Shown piece after piece: positions 1 through 8,323 of a stretch of DNA of 64,000 bases. The DNA comes from Planctomycetota bacterium. Lineage in GTDB: Bacteria > Planctomycetota > Brocadiia > SM23-32 > JAKLEA01. A program made the position numbers and the translations under genes. How positions within the stretch are numbered: position 1 is the first letter of the stretch; the number at the start of each line of letters is the position of its first letter. The stretch is taken from positions 1 through 64,000 of the forward strand of contig JAKLEA010000027.1 in assembly GCA_022711755.1 (NCBI GenBank). Reading direction: 5' to 3'. The notes under the pieces were generated by a model. It had not been told where the DNA came from. It saw nothing but the letters and a program-made list of their open reading frames with translations, and made no database searches.

Positions 1-578
1 GAAAGCCGGACCCCGAGAACCGCGCCGCCCAGGTGCTTTCGCTGGCCTGCCGCGATCGCGCCCAGGAACCGCGGCTTCGCGCCGCCTTCGAGCGCTACCG
101 GGCGCTCACCAACAACATTCCGCGCGTGTTCGACACCGGCATCCCGGTCGTGGACAAATTGCCGGTCAAGCACTGGTGCTGCTTCTTTCTCGCTCGAACG
201 ATGGGGAACATTGCCAATCCGGAATCGGCGGACGTGTTGATTAATGCTCTTGATAGTTCCTTGAGCGAAGGCGCAGCTGGACATCCTGATCCGTTGGGGC
301 CGGGCGTGCTGTTCCTTCACAATGATCTTACGCCGTGCTGGCGCGCGGCTGCTGCCTGGGCGCTTGGCCGGATCGGTGATAAACGCGCCGCGCCGGTTCT
401 GTTGTCGGTCGTCCGCGATCTCAAGAACGCTCCCGACACGCGTCATGCCGCCGCAGAGGCGCTGGCGCTTGCAGCAAGTCCTGATGACATTGCAGATATC
501 AGGAAGCTGGCAAGCGACTATCCTGAAATTGCCACGCGCAAAGCATTGTTTAGAGTATATGCAGAGTTATTACGGTAG
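1..578 (+). CDS. HEAT-repeat protein, 5' truncated by window edge
   Basis: The frame is open from base 3 with no upstream stop, so the real start lies off the left edge; about 191 codons remain, ending at a TAG. A GTG at base 33 is only an internal candidate start. Ala/Leu-rich helical stretches such as WALGRIGDKRAAPVLL followed by AAAEALALAASPDD are typical HEAT/PBS-lyase-like repeats, which act as protein-binding scaffolds. No catalytic motif is visible in the part present. A second HEAT protein lies at 25990-27624. The cellular role and location of this one cannot be judged without its N-terminus. Confidence 0.7.
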   Translation, partial: KPDPENRAAQVLSLACRDRAQEPRLRAAFERYRALTNNIPRVFDTGIPVVDKLPVKHWCCFFLARTMGNIANPESADVLINALDSSLSEGAAGHPDPLGPGVLFLHNDLTPCWRAAAAWALGRIGDKRAAPVLLSVVRDLKNAPDTRHAAAEALALAASPDDIADIRKLASDYPEIATRKALFRVYAELLR

Positions 579-687
579 CGGGAATCCGAACATGGTAATC
601 CCCCTTCACCCGCTGTCATAAGAAGCGAGCAGAGGAAAAGCGTCCGGCGTTGTGCGTCAACAGATCGCTGTCTGCATCCTTCCTCTA

Positions 688-1836
688 TTATTTAATCGTG
701 GGAAGGACGATGACTGAGATTGTATCGGGAGCGTCAATGCCCTTGTTGACCAGCCACTGGGATTCAAACCACATGTCCATGTTGATGACGATCAGTTCGC
801 GTCCGCGAACGATCACCTCGCAGGGTTGGTCAAGGCCGCCGTCGGCTCCGGAGGTGTCGCCGTTCTCATGCACGGTGGCGATCCCTCCCTTCGAATCCAC
901 GGCGCGGACGGCGTTTCTCAACATGTCGGCGACATAGATAAGGCCGTCCTCCTTGCACCAGTAGATTCCGTCGCAACACGCCATGGGGTCCCCCTTTGCG
1001 AATACAACCGGGGGGTTCGCTTTGCCGTCTTTGTCGAAGGATGTTCGGTAGATTATGCCGTCATCAAAGATGCCGCAATAAAGGTCTCCATTGCCGTCGA
1101 GTGTAAGCCCGTCCGCGCCGAACCCGATCCGTCCGCTTGTTTCATAGACGGCGATCAGATGTGGATCGGCCTTTTCGGGCGTCCAGGGGGCAAGCTTGAC
1201 GGGGCCATTCTTCCACTCGTCAATCCGGATGGCGTACACCCCGCTCATCAGCTTGCCGCCCTTTTCGGGCTGTTTCAGGATTGTTTCGCTGACATAAACG
1301 GTGTCACCGCGCCAGATCACAGCGTTGGACACGACGAACCCCTCCGCCACCACGTCGCATCCGACCGCCTTGCCGTCCTTGATCCGGATGCGCAAGAGAC
1401 GCGATTTATTTTTCGGATCATTGAAAAGCTGGTTGTCGGCCACGTAAAGATTGCCGTCAGGGCCGATATCGCATCCCATTGGGCCAACCTTGCCCGTGTC
1501 GGGATGGAGGTCTTCCTTTGCGAATTCGTACCATTTCGTCACCTGGTTCTGCTTGTCAATCTTGACCATTAGCGAGGGGGCTTCCGCCTTTATCTTTCCC
1601 GCTTTCAGCAAAGCCCCGTTGTTGAAGTTGGGAACGGAAAGGAGGATGTCGCCCCCATCGGTCATCGTGCAGCCGTCCGGAGTGTTGGCATAATCGGGAA
1701 GAGTGACCAGAATGCGCGGATTGCTCTTCTGCGCAGGCGACTCCTTCGCTTTATTCGATCCCTCAGTTTGCCTTTTGCAGGCTCCCGACAGGGCCAGAAT
1801 TCCGGCAATCACCGCGACAAAGACGATCCTTTTCAT
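688..1836 (-). CDS. SMP-30/gluconolactonase-like beta-propeller lipoprotein
   Basis: 382 residues. The N-terminus has two basic residues, a hydrophobic run and a lipobox LSGAC with the lipidated Cys at residue 20, so it should be a periplasmic lipoprotein. The body shows propeller features of the SMP-30/gluconolactonase/LRE superfamily: GPDGNLYVADNQ, LDGNGDLYCG and DGIYWCKEDGLIYVAD. An AAGGAG Shine-Dalgarno site 7 bases upstream fixes the start. It is the last gene of the polyol operon and follows the FGGY kinase by 54 bases. A periplasmic sugar-lactone hydrolase or a sugar-binding propeller both fit; the substrate is unknown. Confidence 0.7.
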   Translation of the reverse strand: MKRIVFVAVIAGILALSGACKRQTEGSNKAKESPAQKSNPRILVTLPDYANTPDGCTMTDGGDILLSVPNFNNGALLKAGKIKAEAPSLMVKIDKQNQVTKWYEFAKEDLHPDTGKVGPMGCDIGPDGNLYVADNQLFNDPKNKSRLLRIRIKDGKAVGCDVVAEGFVVSNAVIWRGDTVYVSETILKQPEKGGKLMSGVYAIRIDEWKNGPVKLAPWTPEKADPHLIAVYETSGRIGFGADGLTLDGNGDLYCGIFDDGIIYRTSFDKDGKANPPVVFAKGDPMACCDGIYWCKEDGLIYVADMLRNAVRAVDSKGGIATVHENGDTSGADGGLDQPCEVIVRGRELIVINMDMWFESQWLVNKGIDAPDTISVIVLPTIK

Positions 1837-1890
1837 TTCTTGCTCCTTTTATTTTCCAAATCCCGGCAGAGGGCCTCTGCCTCGAATCAG

Positions 1891-3420
1891 TCAAACCTGG
1901 TCGTGATAGAAGTTCCGCAAGGCTGGATAGAGCCTGCCGAACTTCTGGAAATGCGCTTCGTACTCTTCGGTGGTTCCGGGGTCGGGTTCATACCGGATTC
2001 CTTCCCGCCAGACCCGCTCGAAGGCTTCCGTCTCGTCCCGATAAACGCCGGCGCCGATTCCCGCCAGCAAAGCCGCGCCGAGAGGAACCGCTTCGGAGAG
2101 ATCGGGAACCTGGATCACCATGCCGCAAACGTCGGCCTTGTTCTGCATCCAGAAGCGGTTTTTCGTCGGGCCGCCGATGGCGACAATCTGTTCCGCTTTT
2201 ATCCCGACGTTTTCCTGGAAAGCGCGGAGAATCTGGAGGAACTGGTAATTCACCCCTTCGATGACGGCCCGGAACAGATCCGCGCGTTTGTGGGTGTTGC
2301 GCAGGCCCGCGAAAGAACCGGCAGAGAGATGGTCGGGCACTGGACAATGGCTGCCGGACATGTGGGGAAGGAAGAATAAGCCGTTGCTCCCCGGCTTGGA
2401 AGACTCCGCCAGAGAGATCAAGAGGTCCCAGTCAACCTTTCCTTCCGCCTCCGCCGCGCGGCGCTCCTCCCCGCCCAGCTCCTGCCGGAACCACTCCAGC
2501 ATATCGGCTGCCACGGCAGCGCCCATGACGGCCCAGCGGTCCCGGGCCACATGAGCGTCCACCAGCGCACCCGTCTTTCTCACGTTCTCTGTCAGGACCG
2601 GTTCGGAAAGGGCTGTGACTACCATTTCCCATGTGCCGAGCACATCGAGCAGCGCGCCGGGGCGGAAGGCGCCGGTAGGGAGACATCCGCAACTATAATC
2701 GTGCCCGCCCAGAACCACCGGCGTTCCTCTGGCCAGCCCCGTTGCCTCCGCCGCCCGGGCATGAACCTTGCCCAACACTGTTCCCGCGGGACGAGGCTCG
2801 CAGAGCAGGTTCCGATCCACCCCTGACCGGGAAAGCAGTTCATCGCTCCAGGCACGGGTCCGAAGATCGAAGAGCAACGTGTTGGAGGCCATGCTGTAAT
2901 CGGTTGCGTATTCCCCGCACAGCATCAGGTTGATGTAGTCTTCGATCAGCACCCACTTGAAAGCGCGGTCGAGAATGGCCGGTTCGTGTTCGCGCATCCA
3001 ACGAAGCCGGAGGGCGGTGTTGAAAGGCCATATCTGGTCCCCTCCGATTTCAAACTGCCGTTCGGCTCCGATGTTCTTCACCCACCATTCCTGCTGGGGG
3101 ATCGTCCGGGGACAATGCCAACTGATGAAGGGATAGAGCCACTTGCCGTCGCGGTCAACGGGCAGGCCGTCCATGCCCATGCCGGTAACAGCCACCCCGC
3201 GGATGCAGGAGGCGTCCACGCCGGAAACCGCTTCACGAATGGAGGCGGCTACGCCTCCCCAAATGGCATCCGGTTCCCAAACGGCCCAGTCCGGATGGGA
3301 GCCGTCGGGATGACCCAGTTCGGTGGGTTGGGATCCTTTCGAAACGATTTCTCCATCATCATTGAAGAGAACCGCTTTCAAATTGGTGGAGCCGACATCC
3401 ACTCCCAACAGGTATTCCAT
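1891..3420 (-). CDS. FGGY-family carbohydrate kinase
   Basis: 509 residues, the normal length for FGGY kinases (xylulokinase, glycerol kinase, fuculokinase). The N-terminus has the actin-fold phosphate-1 loop GVDVGSTNLKAVLF. The second lobe carries GGHDYSCGCLPTGA, then IAIGGPTKNRFWMQNKADV and VPLGAALLAG near the C-terminus, the usual ATP-binding adenosine motif. It transfers ATP phosphate to a sugar or polyol in the cytoplasm. Start set by AAGGAG upstream. It sits 36 bases after the UroD-like gene and with glycerol dehydrogenase and GlpD-like genes, so a polyol or glycerol-like substrate is likely. Sequence alone does not separate xylulose, erythritol or glycerol specificity. Confidence 0.85.
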   Translation of the reverse strand: MEYLLGVDVGSTNLKAVLFNDDGEIVSKGSQPTELGHPDGSHPDWAVWEPDAIWGGVAASIREAVSGVDASCIRGVAVTGMGMDGLPVDRDGKWLYPFISWHCPRTIPQQEWWVKNIGAERQFEIGGDQIWPFNTALRLRWMREHEPAILDRAFKWVLIEDYINLMLCGEYATDYSMASNTLLFDLRTRAWSDELLSRSGVDRNLLCEPRPAGTVLGKVHARAAEATGLARGTPVVLGGHDYSCGCLPTGAFRPGALLDVLGTWEMVVTALSEPVLTENVRKTGALVDAHVARDRWAVMGAAVAADMLEWFRQELGGEERRAAEAEGKVDWDLLISLAESSKPGSNGLFFLPHMSGSHCPVPDHLSAGSFAGLRNTHKRADLFRAVIEGVNYQFLQILRAFQENVGIKAEQIVAIGGPTKNRFWMQNKADVCGMVIQVPDLSEAVPLGAALLAGIGAGVYRDETEAFERVWREGIRYEPDPGTTEEYEAHFQKFGRLYPALRNFYHDQV

Positions 3421-3456
3421 GCTGTTCGATCTCCTTTCGCCGGACCGTGGCCGGCC

Positions 3457-4518
3457 TCATCCCATCGCTTCCGCAGCGCCGCAGGGATCAAAGGCGAAAT
3501 CCACGGGATAGGCGCCGTAGGCCCGAGCGGTATTCCACATGGCCAGGTAATTTTCCGGACGCACCGACGAGTGAATGCTGTTGCTGGAGGACAGAATGAA
3601 GCCGCCTCCCGGCGCGGCCTTCCGCATAACCTCCAGTGTTTCCCGGACGACGTCCTTCACCGACCCCGTCACCAGGACGCCGGCGCAGGCGACGTTGCCC
3701 TTCAGAGCAATCCGGTCACCGTATTCCTTCTTGATCTTTCCGATTTCAAGCCCGCCGAGCGGATCAATCGGATCGAGACAGTCGAACCCGGCTTCCAGAA
3801 TCATCTCCATCAGGGGAAGGATGTTTCCATCGGTATGCTTGATAACAGGGAGTCCCGCGTCGTGAAAACCGGTCACCACCCGCTTCAGGCCGGGAAAAAG
3901 ATGGTCGCGGAAGGCCTGCGGGGAGATGAAAGGAGCCATGCCGGAGGAATAGTCGTCTCCCGTGAACAGAAAATCGGCGCCGGCCCGAGCCGCCTGCGCC
4001 GCGAGGCGGATATTGATGTCCACCGACATTTCCACCAGGTCGCGGACGAGGTCCGGATCGGTCGCAAAAGCCATCATCAGGTTTTCGAATCCCATCAGAT
4101 TGCGGGGGATGGAGAGGACGTCGTTGACGTGGAAACCGATGGCGTATTTCCCTTTGTATCGCTCCGCCAGTCTCCTGAGACTTTGGAAACGATGGGGCGC
4201 CGCCGGATCGGGAGGACGATACCGGCTCAGGTCCCCCCGGTCGCGGATGACCGGCTCCACTACCGTGGAATGCTGTTCCTCTCCCCGCTTCACCACGACT
4301 CCCCATTCGTTGCGGAACAGTCCTTCGCCAACCTTTTCCGAACGGTAATCCGGGTCGGTCAGCATGGCGTCCAGTCCCATCCTAACCGTGAACTCCTCCA
4401 TGGAGGCCCCCGGGCAGATTGCCTCCCGGACTACCGGATCAATAATCCACTCGAAATGCGGGATGCGGTCTGGTTCCTCCCCGCGCAACACAGTCATCAC
4501 CCGATCCCGGGAATTCAT
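3457..4518 (-). CDS. Uroporphyrinogen decarboxylase-family protein (methyltransferase-like)
   Basis: 353 residues of the UroD/MtaA/CmuA superfamily: N-terminal MNSRDRVMTVLRGEEPDRIP is the classic opening, followed by the TIM-barrel pattern FLFTGDDYSSGMAPFISP and VIKHTDGNILPLMEMILEAGFDCLDPI. The HTDGN segment is where corrinoid-dependent methyltransferases of this superfamily bind metal. Its ATG overlaps the stop of the GlpD-like gene (ATGA), with GGAGG upstream, so the two are translationally coupled. True HemE is shorter and lies in haem operons; here the neighbours are polyol genes. The reaction is unknown: methyl transfer, demethylation or decarboxylation are all possible. Confidence 0.75.
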   Translation of the reverse strand: MNSRDRVMTVLRGEEPDRIPHFEWIIDPVVREAICPGASMEEFTVRMGLDAMLTDPDYRSEKVGEGLFRNEWGVVVKRGEEQHSTVVEPVIRDRGDLSRYRPPDPAAPHRFQSLRRLAERYKGKYAIGFHVNDVLSIPRNLMGFENLMMAFATDPDLVRDLVEMSVDINIRLAAQAARAGADFLFTGDDYSSGMAPFISPQAFRDHLFPGLKRVVTGFHDAGLPVIKHTDGNILPLMEMILEAGFDCLDPIDPLGGLEIGKIKKEYGDRIALKGNVACAGVLVTGSVKDVVRETLEVMRKAAPGGGFILSSSNSIHSSVRPENYLAMWNTARAYGAYPVDFAFDPCGAAEAMG

Positions 4519-6203
4519 GCTTTGCCTCCAACGGGATATTCAGTTTTACCGACCATAGCCGCTTCCCTCTCCATGCGATCCCCATCCCAATTCAATCTTT
4601 CTCCAACGATGGCGGAAAGCTCCCGCATTGCGGAAGGATTCGCCCGGCCCATCAGCGCGATGGTCGAACGGCGACAGACAAGGTCGCTTAGGCGCTCCAC
4701 CCCTTCGGTCTCAACAAGATGGGCGATTTCCCCGATTGTGTAGTCGGGCAGGTGTTCCAGTGGCGTGCGCCAGGAGGAATCGGTCCGGCGGGCCAGTTCT
4801 CTCGCCTCCGTGCCGTATCGGCAGAGAAGGTCCGCCGCTCGCTTCGTGGGGAGACCTGTCTCCCTCGCAAGGTCTTCCACCCACTTATTCCGTTCCGCCT
4901 CTTCCCGGGGGAAACCGCTTGCGCCGGCATAAGGGATTTCCTCTGTTGAACAGACGCGGGAGCGCCCTAAGAACTCTAGCAGACGGTCCGTCGTTTCCTC
5001 CGCCAGGGCGCGGAAGGTGGTCCACTTGCCGCCGATCAGGCTTAGCACCGGGAAGGAACGGTCCCCCGCCGGGGCATCCTCCCGGATCAAATGAGAGCGC
5101 GGCACCCGGCCGGTGTAATCCAGACCGGAGGCCGGAAGCGGCCGCACGCCGCAGAAGTAATAAACAATCTGCTCCCGGGAGAGTGAGAGATCAGGAAAGA
5201 CCCCGCGCAGGGTCTTCAGCATGTAATCAATCTCCGCCTCTTCACATGCGGCTTCATCAGGATCGCCGACCCGAATGTCCGTGGACCCCATGATTACGCG
5301 GTCCTCGAACCCGAAGACGATGCAGACGCGACCGTCCTCATGCTCGTAGTAGACCATCCGGTCTCCGAGGGTCTTGAGCAATTCCGGATGATCGAGCACC
5401 AGATGCGATCCCTTGGTGCCTCCCATGTAGGAAGAGCGGATGCCGAGAGACCGATTGGTCTTGTCCACCCAAGCGCCCGTGGCGTTGACCACAACCCTGG
5501 GGTTCAGGCGCGCTTCCTCTCCGGAAACGCTGTCCCTAATCCGGACGCACCCATCGCCGTCTTCGCTGACGGAGGCGTAGTTGAGCGCCATCGTCGCCGG
5601 ATGCTTGCGGAGCGCTTCGTTGATCATCCCGATGCAGAGCCGTTCCGCCTGACTTATGCGGGCATCCCAATAGGTGGCAGTGCAGACGATGTCCTTCCGA
5701 AGACCCGGGGTCTGCCGAAGCGACTCTTTCCGGGAAGTGAAGAAGTGGCGGGGCATCATCCGACGCTTGCCCGTGAAGGCATCGTAGAATCTCAATCCCG
5801 TTTTGACCATGAACGCCCCGCGCCCCCCCGGAGTGACCGGAAATCCCAGGAAAACCAGAGGCGACTTGATCAGCCCGGCGAAAAGGGAGCTGATGGGGAT
5901 GACGGTCTTCAGCGGACGGACATAATGCGGGGCATGGCGCAGAAGCAGATCGCGTTCCCGCACGGCCTCCCGCACCAGGCGGAATTCCGCATTTTCCAGA
6001 TACCGAAGTCCGCCATGGATCATCCGGGACGACTTTGAACTTGCGCCGGAGGCGAAATCCCCCTTGTCAACCAGTACAGCGTCAACTCCCTGGAAAGCGA
6101 GGTCCCGGAGCAGACCGGTTCCATTCACCCCGCCGCCCAGAATCAGAACGTCGCAGGTTTCCCGGTTCTTCCAGTCTCTCCAGTTTTCCCGACGGGATTT
6201 CAT
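4515..6203 (-). CDS. glpD: FAD-dependent glycerol-3-phosphate dehydrogenase
   Basis: 562 residues from ATG 6203, which begins one base after the stop of the upstream gene; an alternative ATG at 6227 lies inside that gene. The Rossmann FAD motif VLILGGGVNGTGLLRDLAFQ is near the N-terminus, followed by the GlpD/GlpA signature SGASSKSSRMIHGGLRYLE. Later motifs VVNATGAWVD and FGFEDRVIMGSTD are also typical. It should oxidise glycerol 3-phosphate to dihydroxyacetone phosphate, passing electrons to quinone at the inner membrane. Length and a C-terminal helical domain match GlpD. The operon partners (glycerol dehydrogenase, FGGY kinase) support glycerol or related polyol use. Confidence 0.85.
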   Translation of the reverse strand: MKSRRENWRDWKNRETCDVLILGGGVNGTGLLRDLAFQGVDAVLVDKGDFASGASSKSSRMIHGGLRYLENAEFRLVREAVRERDLLLRHAPHYVRPLKTVIPISSLFAGLIKSPLVFLGFPVTPGGRGAFMVKTGLRFYDAFTGKRRMMPRHFFTSRKESLRQTPGLRKDIVCTATYWDARISQAERLCIGMINEALRKHPATMALNYASVSEDGDGCVRIRDSVSGEEARLNPRVVVNATGAWVDKTNRSLGIRSSYMGGTKGSHLVLDHPELLKTLGDRMVYYEHEDGRVCIVFGFEDRVIMGSTDIRVGDPDEAACEEAEIDYMLKTLRGVFPDLSLSREQIVYYFCGVRPLPASGLDYTGRVPRSHLIREDAPAGDRSFPVLSLIGGKWTTFRALAEETTDRLLEFLGRSRVCSTEEIPYAGASGFPREEAERNKWVEDLARETGLPTKRAADLLCRYGTEARELARRTDSSWRTPLEHLPDYTIGEIAHLVETEGVERLSDLVCRRSTIALMGRANPSAMRELSAIVGERLNWDGDRMEREAAMVGKTEYPVGGKA

Positions 6204-6204
6204 T

Positions 6205-7320
6205 TCAGTCCAGCCCCGCCGCGGCACGGCGCTCCCGCCCGAGCAGATCGGCGGCGATCATGGCATTGACGATGTCATCCGCGGTCACGCTGAAGGGATG
6301 GTTTTCGCAAAGCGATCCCTTGCCCCCGCAGATTTCGCCGATCTTCATGAGCCGTTTGCGATCAATGTTTTCAAGGCCGATTTCCCGGAAAGTGACCGGA
6401 AGGCCGATTGCAACCTCGAAATCCACTATCGAATGAACCTCGTTGATCTTCTTGTTATCGTCCAGACAGAGCTGGGTAATGACGCCGAAGCCGACCTCGT
6501 GGCCGTGCATGAGGCCATGACATTCGGGGAAGGAAGGCAGGCAGTTGGCAACCATATGGGCCGTCGCCACGCCGCCGCTCTCGAACCCCAGCCCTGACAT
6601 CAGCACATTGGCCTCGACCACCTTCTCGACCGAAGGCGTGACGATCTTGTTTTCCACCGCCCGTTTGGCCTCCACGCCGTGCTCCATGAGAACGTCGAAG
6701 CAGAGCCGGGCGATCGCCATCGCCACCATGGTGGAGGTTCCCCCGGCCAGGTTGGGACCGCGCGCCTGGAAACATGCCTCTGCTTCCACCCAGGTTCCCA
6801 GGGCGTCGCCCATCCCGGCGACGAAGGCCCGGACGGGGCCGTTGGCCACCACCTGCGTGTCAACCAAAACGAGGTCTGGATTGACGCCCCAGCTCTCAAA
6901 TCCCATACAGTTTCCCTCTTCGTCGTACCAAACGGTGTAGGAGCTTGTCGGCGAGTCATTTGAGGCGATGGTGGGACATGTCACGATCCGGGTTCCAACC
7001 GCCGCCGCTGCGGCCTTGGCGGTGTCCAGCGTCTTTCCGCCTCCCACGCCAATGCAAACCCCGGCCCCGGACTCCTTGAGAATGCCGGCCACGCGGGCGG
7101 CCTCCTTCTTCGTGGAGTCTCCCTTGAAATCAACGTCCACCAGTTCGATTTGGGACTTCAGGAAGCTTGCGGCAAAGGTTTCTCCTACGATCTTCTTGAC
7201 CTGTTTGTCCCATAGCACGAGCGCCTTGGACCCGAGGGGCTTGATCCAGTCGCCCGCTTCCTGGAACACATTCTTTCCCTGCACGTATTTCCGGGGCGCG
7301 ATCAGAACTTTGTGTGCCAT
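6205..7320 (-). CDS. gldA: Glycerol dehydrogenase (iron/zinc alcohol dehydrogenase family)
   Basis: 371 residues, matching GldA. It opens with the typical VLIAPRKYVQGKNVF, has the NAD-binding GVGGGKTLDTAKAAA and then TIASNDSPTSSYTVWYDEEG. Candidate metal ligands are the Asp in GMGDALGTWVEA, His in the AHMVANCL segment and His in LMHGHEVGFG. It oxidises glycerol to dihydroxyacetone with NAD+. Start supported by GGGAGA. It precedes the GlpD-like gene with a one-base gap. Combined glycerol oxidation and G3P oxidation in one operon suggests use of glycerol or a close polyol. Confidence 0.88.
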   Translation of the reverse strand: MAHKVLIAPRKYVQGKNVFQEAGDWIKPLGSKALVLWDKQVKKIVGETFAASFLKSQIELVDVDFKGDSTKKEAARVAGILKESGAGVCIGVGGGKTLDTAKAAAAAVGTRIVTCPTIASNDSPTSSYTVWYDEEGNCMGFESWGVNPDLVLVDTQVVANGPVRAFVAGMGDALGTWVEAEACFQARGPNLAGGTSTMVAMAIARLCFDVLMEHGVEAKRAVENKIVTPSVEKVVEANVLMSGLGFESGGVATAHMVANCLPSFPECHGLMHGHEVGFGVITQLCLDDNKKINEVHSIVDFEVAIGLPVTFREIGLENIDRKRLMKIGEICGGKGSLCENHPFSVTADDIVNAMIAADLLGRERRAAAGLD

Positions 7321-7362
7321 TTGGTTTCTCCCACTATGGTTTTAAATGTGCCCTGTTTGATC

Positions 7363-7767
7363 TTAGACAGACTTCATCTGTTCCAGCAGCCCTGCCACGT
7401 CGGCGATTTCCCACGCTTCGGCCAGTTTCCCGTCGGCAACGCGAAAAATACTGATGGCGGGACAGCGGATTTCTTTGCCCCTTGCTGCGATGCCGGCGAA
7501 TTCCCCCGTGTGTTTTGCATGCAAGGCAAACTGACAGACCACCTTGTCCTCCTCCGCGATCATCTCCTCGTATTCAATCCTCATTTCGCTGAAGACAGAA
7601 CCCAGAATATCGCGAAAGAATCGCCGCGCCCCGTCGGGGCCAGGCGGCAGACCGGGGGGAAAATGATGATCTACGAATTGTTCGGTGACGACCTCACCCA
7701 TGGCAGCGAGGTCTCCCAAAGCGGTTGCATAGTACCGCCGAACCAACGCCTTGTTTGTTTCAGACAT
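7363..7767 (-). CDS. SnoaL-like / ester cyclase family protein
   Basis: 134 residues from ATG 7767, chosen over an upstream in-frame ATG (7821) because AAGGGAG lies just before it and MSETNKALVRRYY is the normal start of this family. The NTF2-like fold shows in VTEQFVDHHFPPG, GARRFFRDILGSVFSEMRI and GKLAEAWEIADVAGLLEQM. Relatives include polyketide cyclases and many uncharacterised ester-cyclase-like proteins. It leads the polyol operon, 42 bases before gldA. Function here is unknown; isomerase or binding roles are possible. Confidence 0.75.
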   Translation of the reverse strand: MSETNKALVRRYYATALGDLAAMGEVVTEQFVDHHFPPGLPPGPDGARRFFRDILGSVFSEMRIEYEEMIAEEDKVVCQFALHAKHTGEFAGIAARGKEIRCPAISIFRVADGKLAEAWEIADVAGLLEQMKSV

Positions 7768-8110
7768 GCCTGTTCTCCCTTCCAGTGTCCGGTTCAGTGC
7801 GAAATGGGTTTTCGACTTCATTTGAGATCAAGTGAGCCATCCACGAAAGATCAGATTTATCGAACACGTCCGGAAGCTCGGGATATCCTCCGAAAGCCGG
7901 TTTCGGGAGCGCCGTAGAAGCGAACAACTCTCCCAGAACGATATCCGTCGCCACCCGGCTGGTCATCCCTGACGGTTTGCTCTCCTGGGTTGACTGCCTT
8001 CGTTCCATCTGCCGCGCCTATTGTCTCAATGACGTCCAACGGCGTCAACCCGACTTTGCGCGCAAAATGCCATTTGAGCGCTCTCCGCCCGATAGCGGAT
8101 TCTCCAGGAG
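7762..8110 (-). pseudogene. Possible decayed coding remnant upstream of the polyol operon
   Basis: Two protein-like stretches occur on this strand in different frames: one reading GLTPLDVIETIGAADGTKAV and one reading MTSRVATDIVLGELFAST, the latter ending in a TGA that overlaps the ATG of the SnoaL-like gene. One shift near 7975 would join them, and more shifts would be needed upstream. I do not recognise the protein, and no start with a ribosome-binding site is visible. A candidate promoter (8020-8048) falls inside the first stretch, which argues against coding. Low confidence. Confidence 0.2.
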
Positions 8111-8323
8111 ATTAAAAACATCATTTCAGTTTCTTTCATCATCTTCGGCTGCAACTGACATCCCACTGTTGCCGTATCACACAACTGTATCCGAACCAGT
8201 TTATAATCTTCATCTGAATCCTCCCATTCCCCGGCGAATGTCGCCGCTGGATAATTGTTGCCCCGGCATGAATTCAAATTGCGTATAATCTCCCTCGCAA
8301 ACTTAACAATGGGAGATCAACTG
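7768..8323. other. Intergenic gap between divergent genes
   Basis: About 555 bases between the polyol operon (-) and a UroD-like gene (+). It holds the candidate decayed remnant and promoter listed separately, and TATAAT-like boxes at 8202-8207 and 8284-8289 on the plus strand without convincing -35 partners. Base composition is lower in GC than the flanking genes in its right half. No RNA gene recognised. Confidence 0.5.
8020..8048 (-). promoter_or_regulatory. Candidate sigma-70 promoter for the polyol operon
   Basis: On the minus strand TTGACG (8048-8043) is followed after 17 bases by GACAAT (8025-8020), five and four matches to consensus. It points at the SnoaL-like gene starting at 7767, giving a leader of about 245 bases. 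No operator recognised. Confidence 0.35.

Noticed and set aside
2986..4743. 585-codon open frame on the plus strand
   Set aside because: It lies opposite the FGGY kinase and UroD-like genes, which have matching motifs, ribosome sites and operon spacing. Its own translation has no family features.
8284..8289. TATAAT box before the UroD-like gene at 8324
   Set aside because: No acceptable -35 sequence at 16-18 bases upstream; TTGCCC is 20 bases away. Not called as a promoter.
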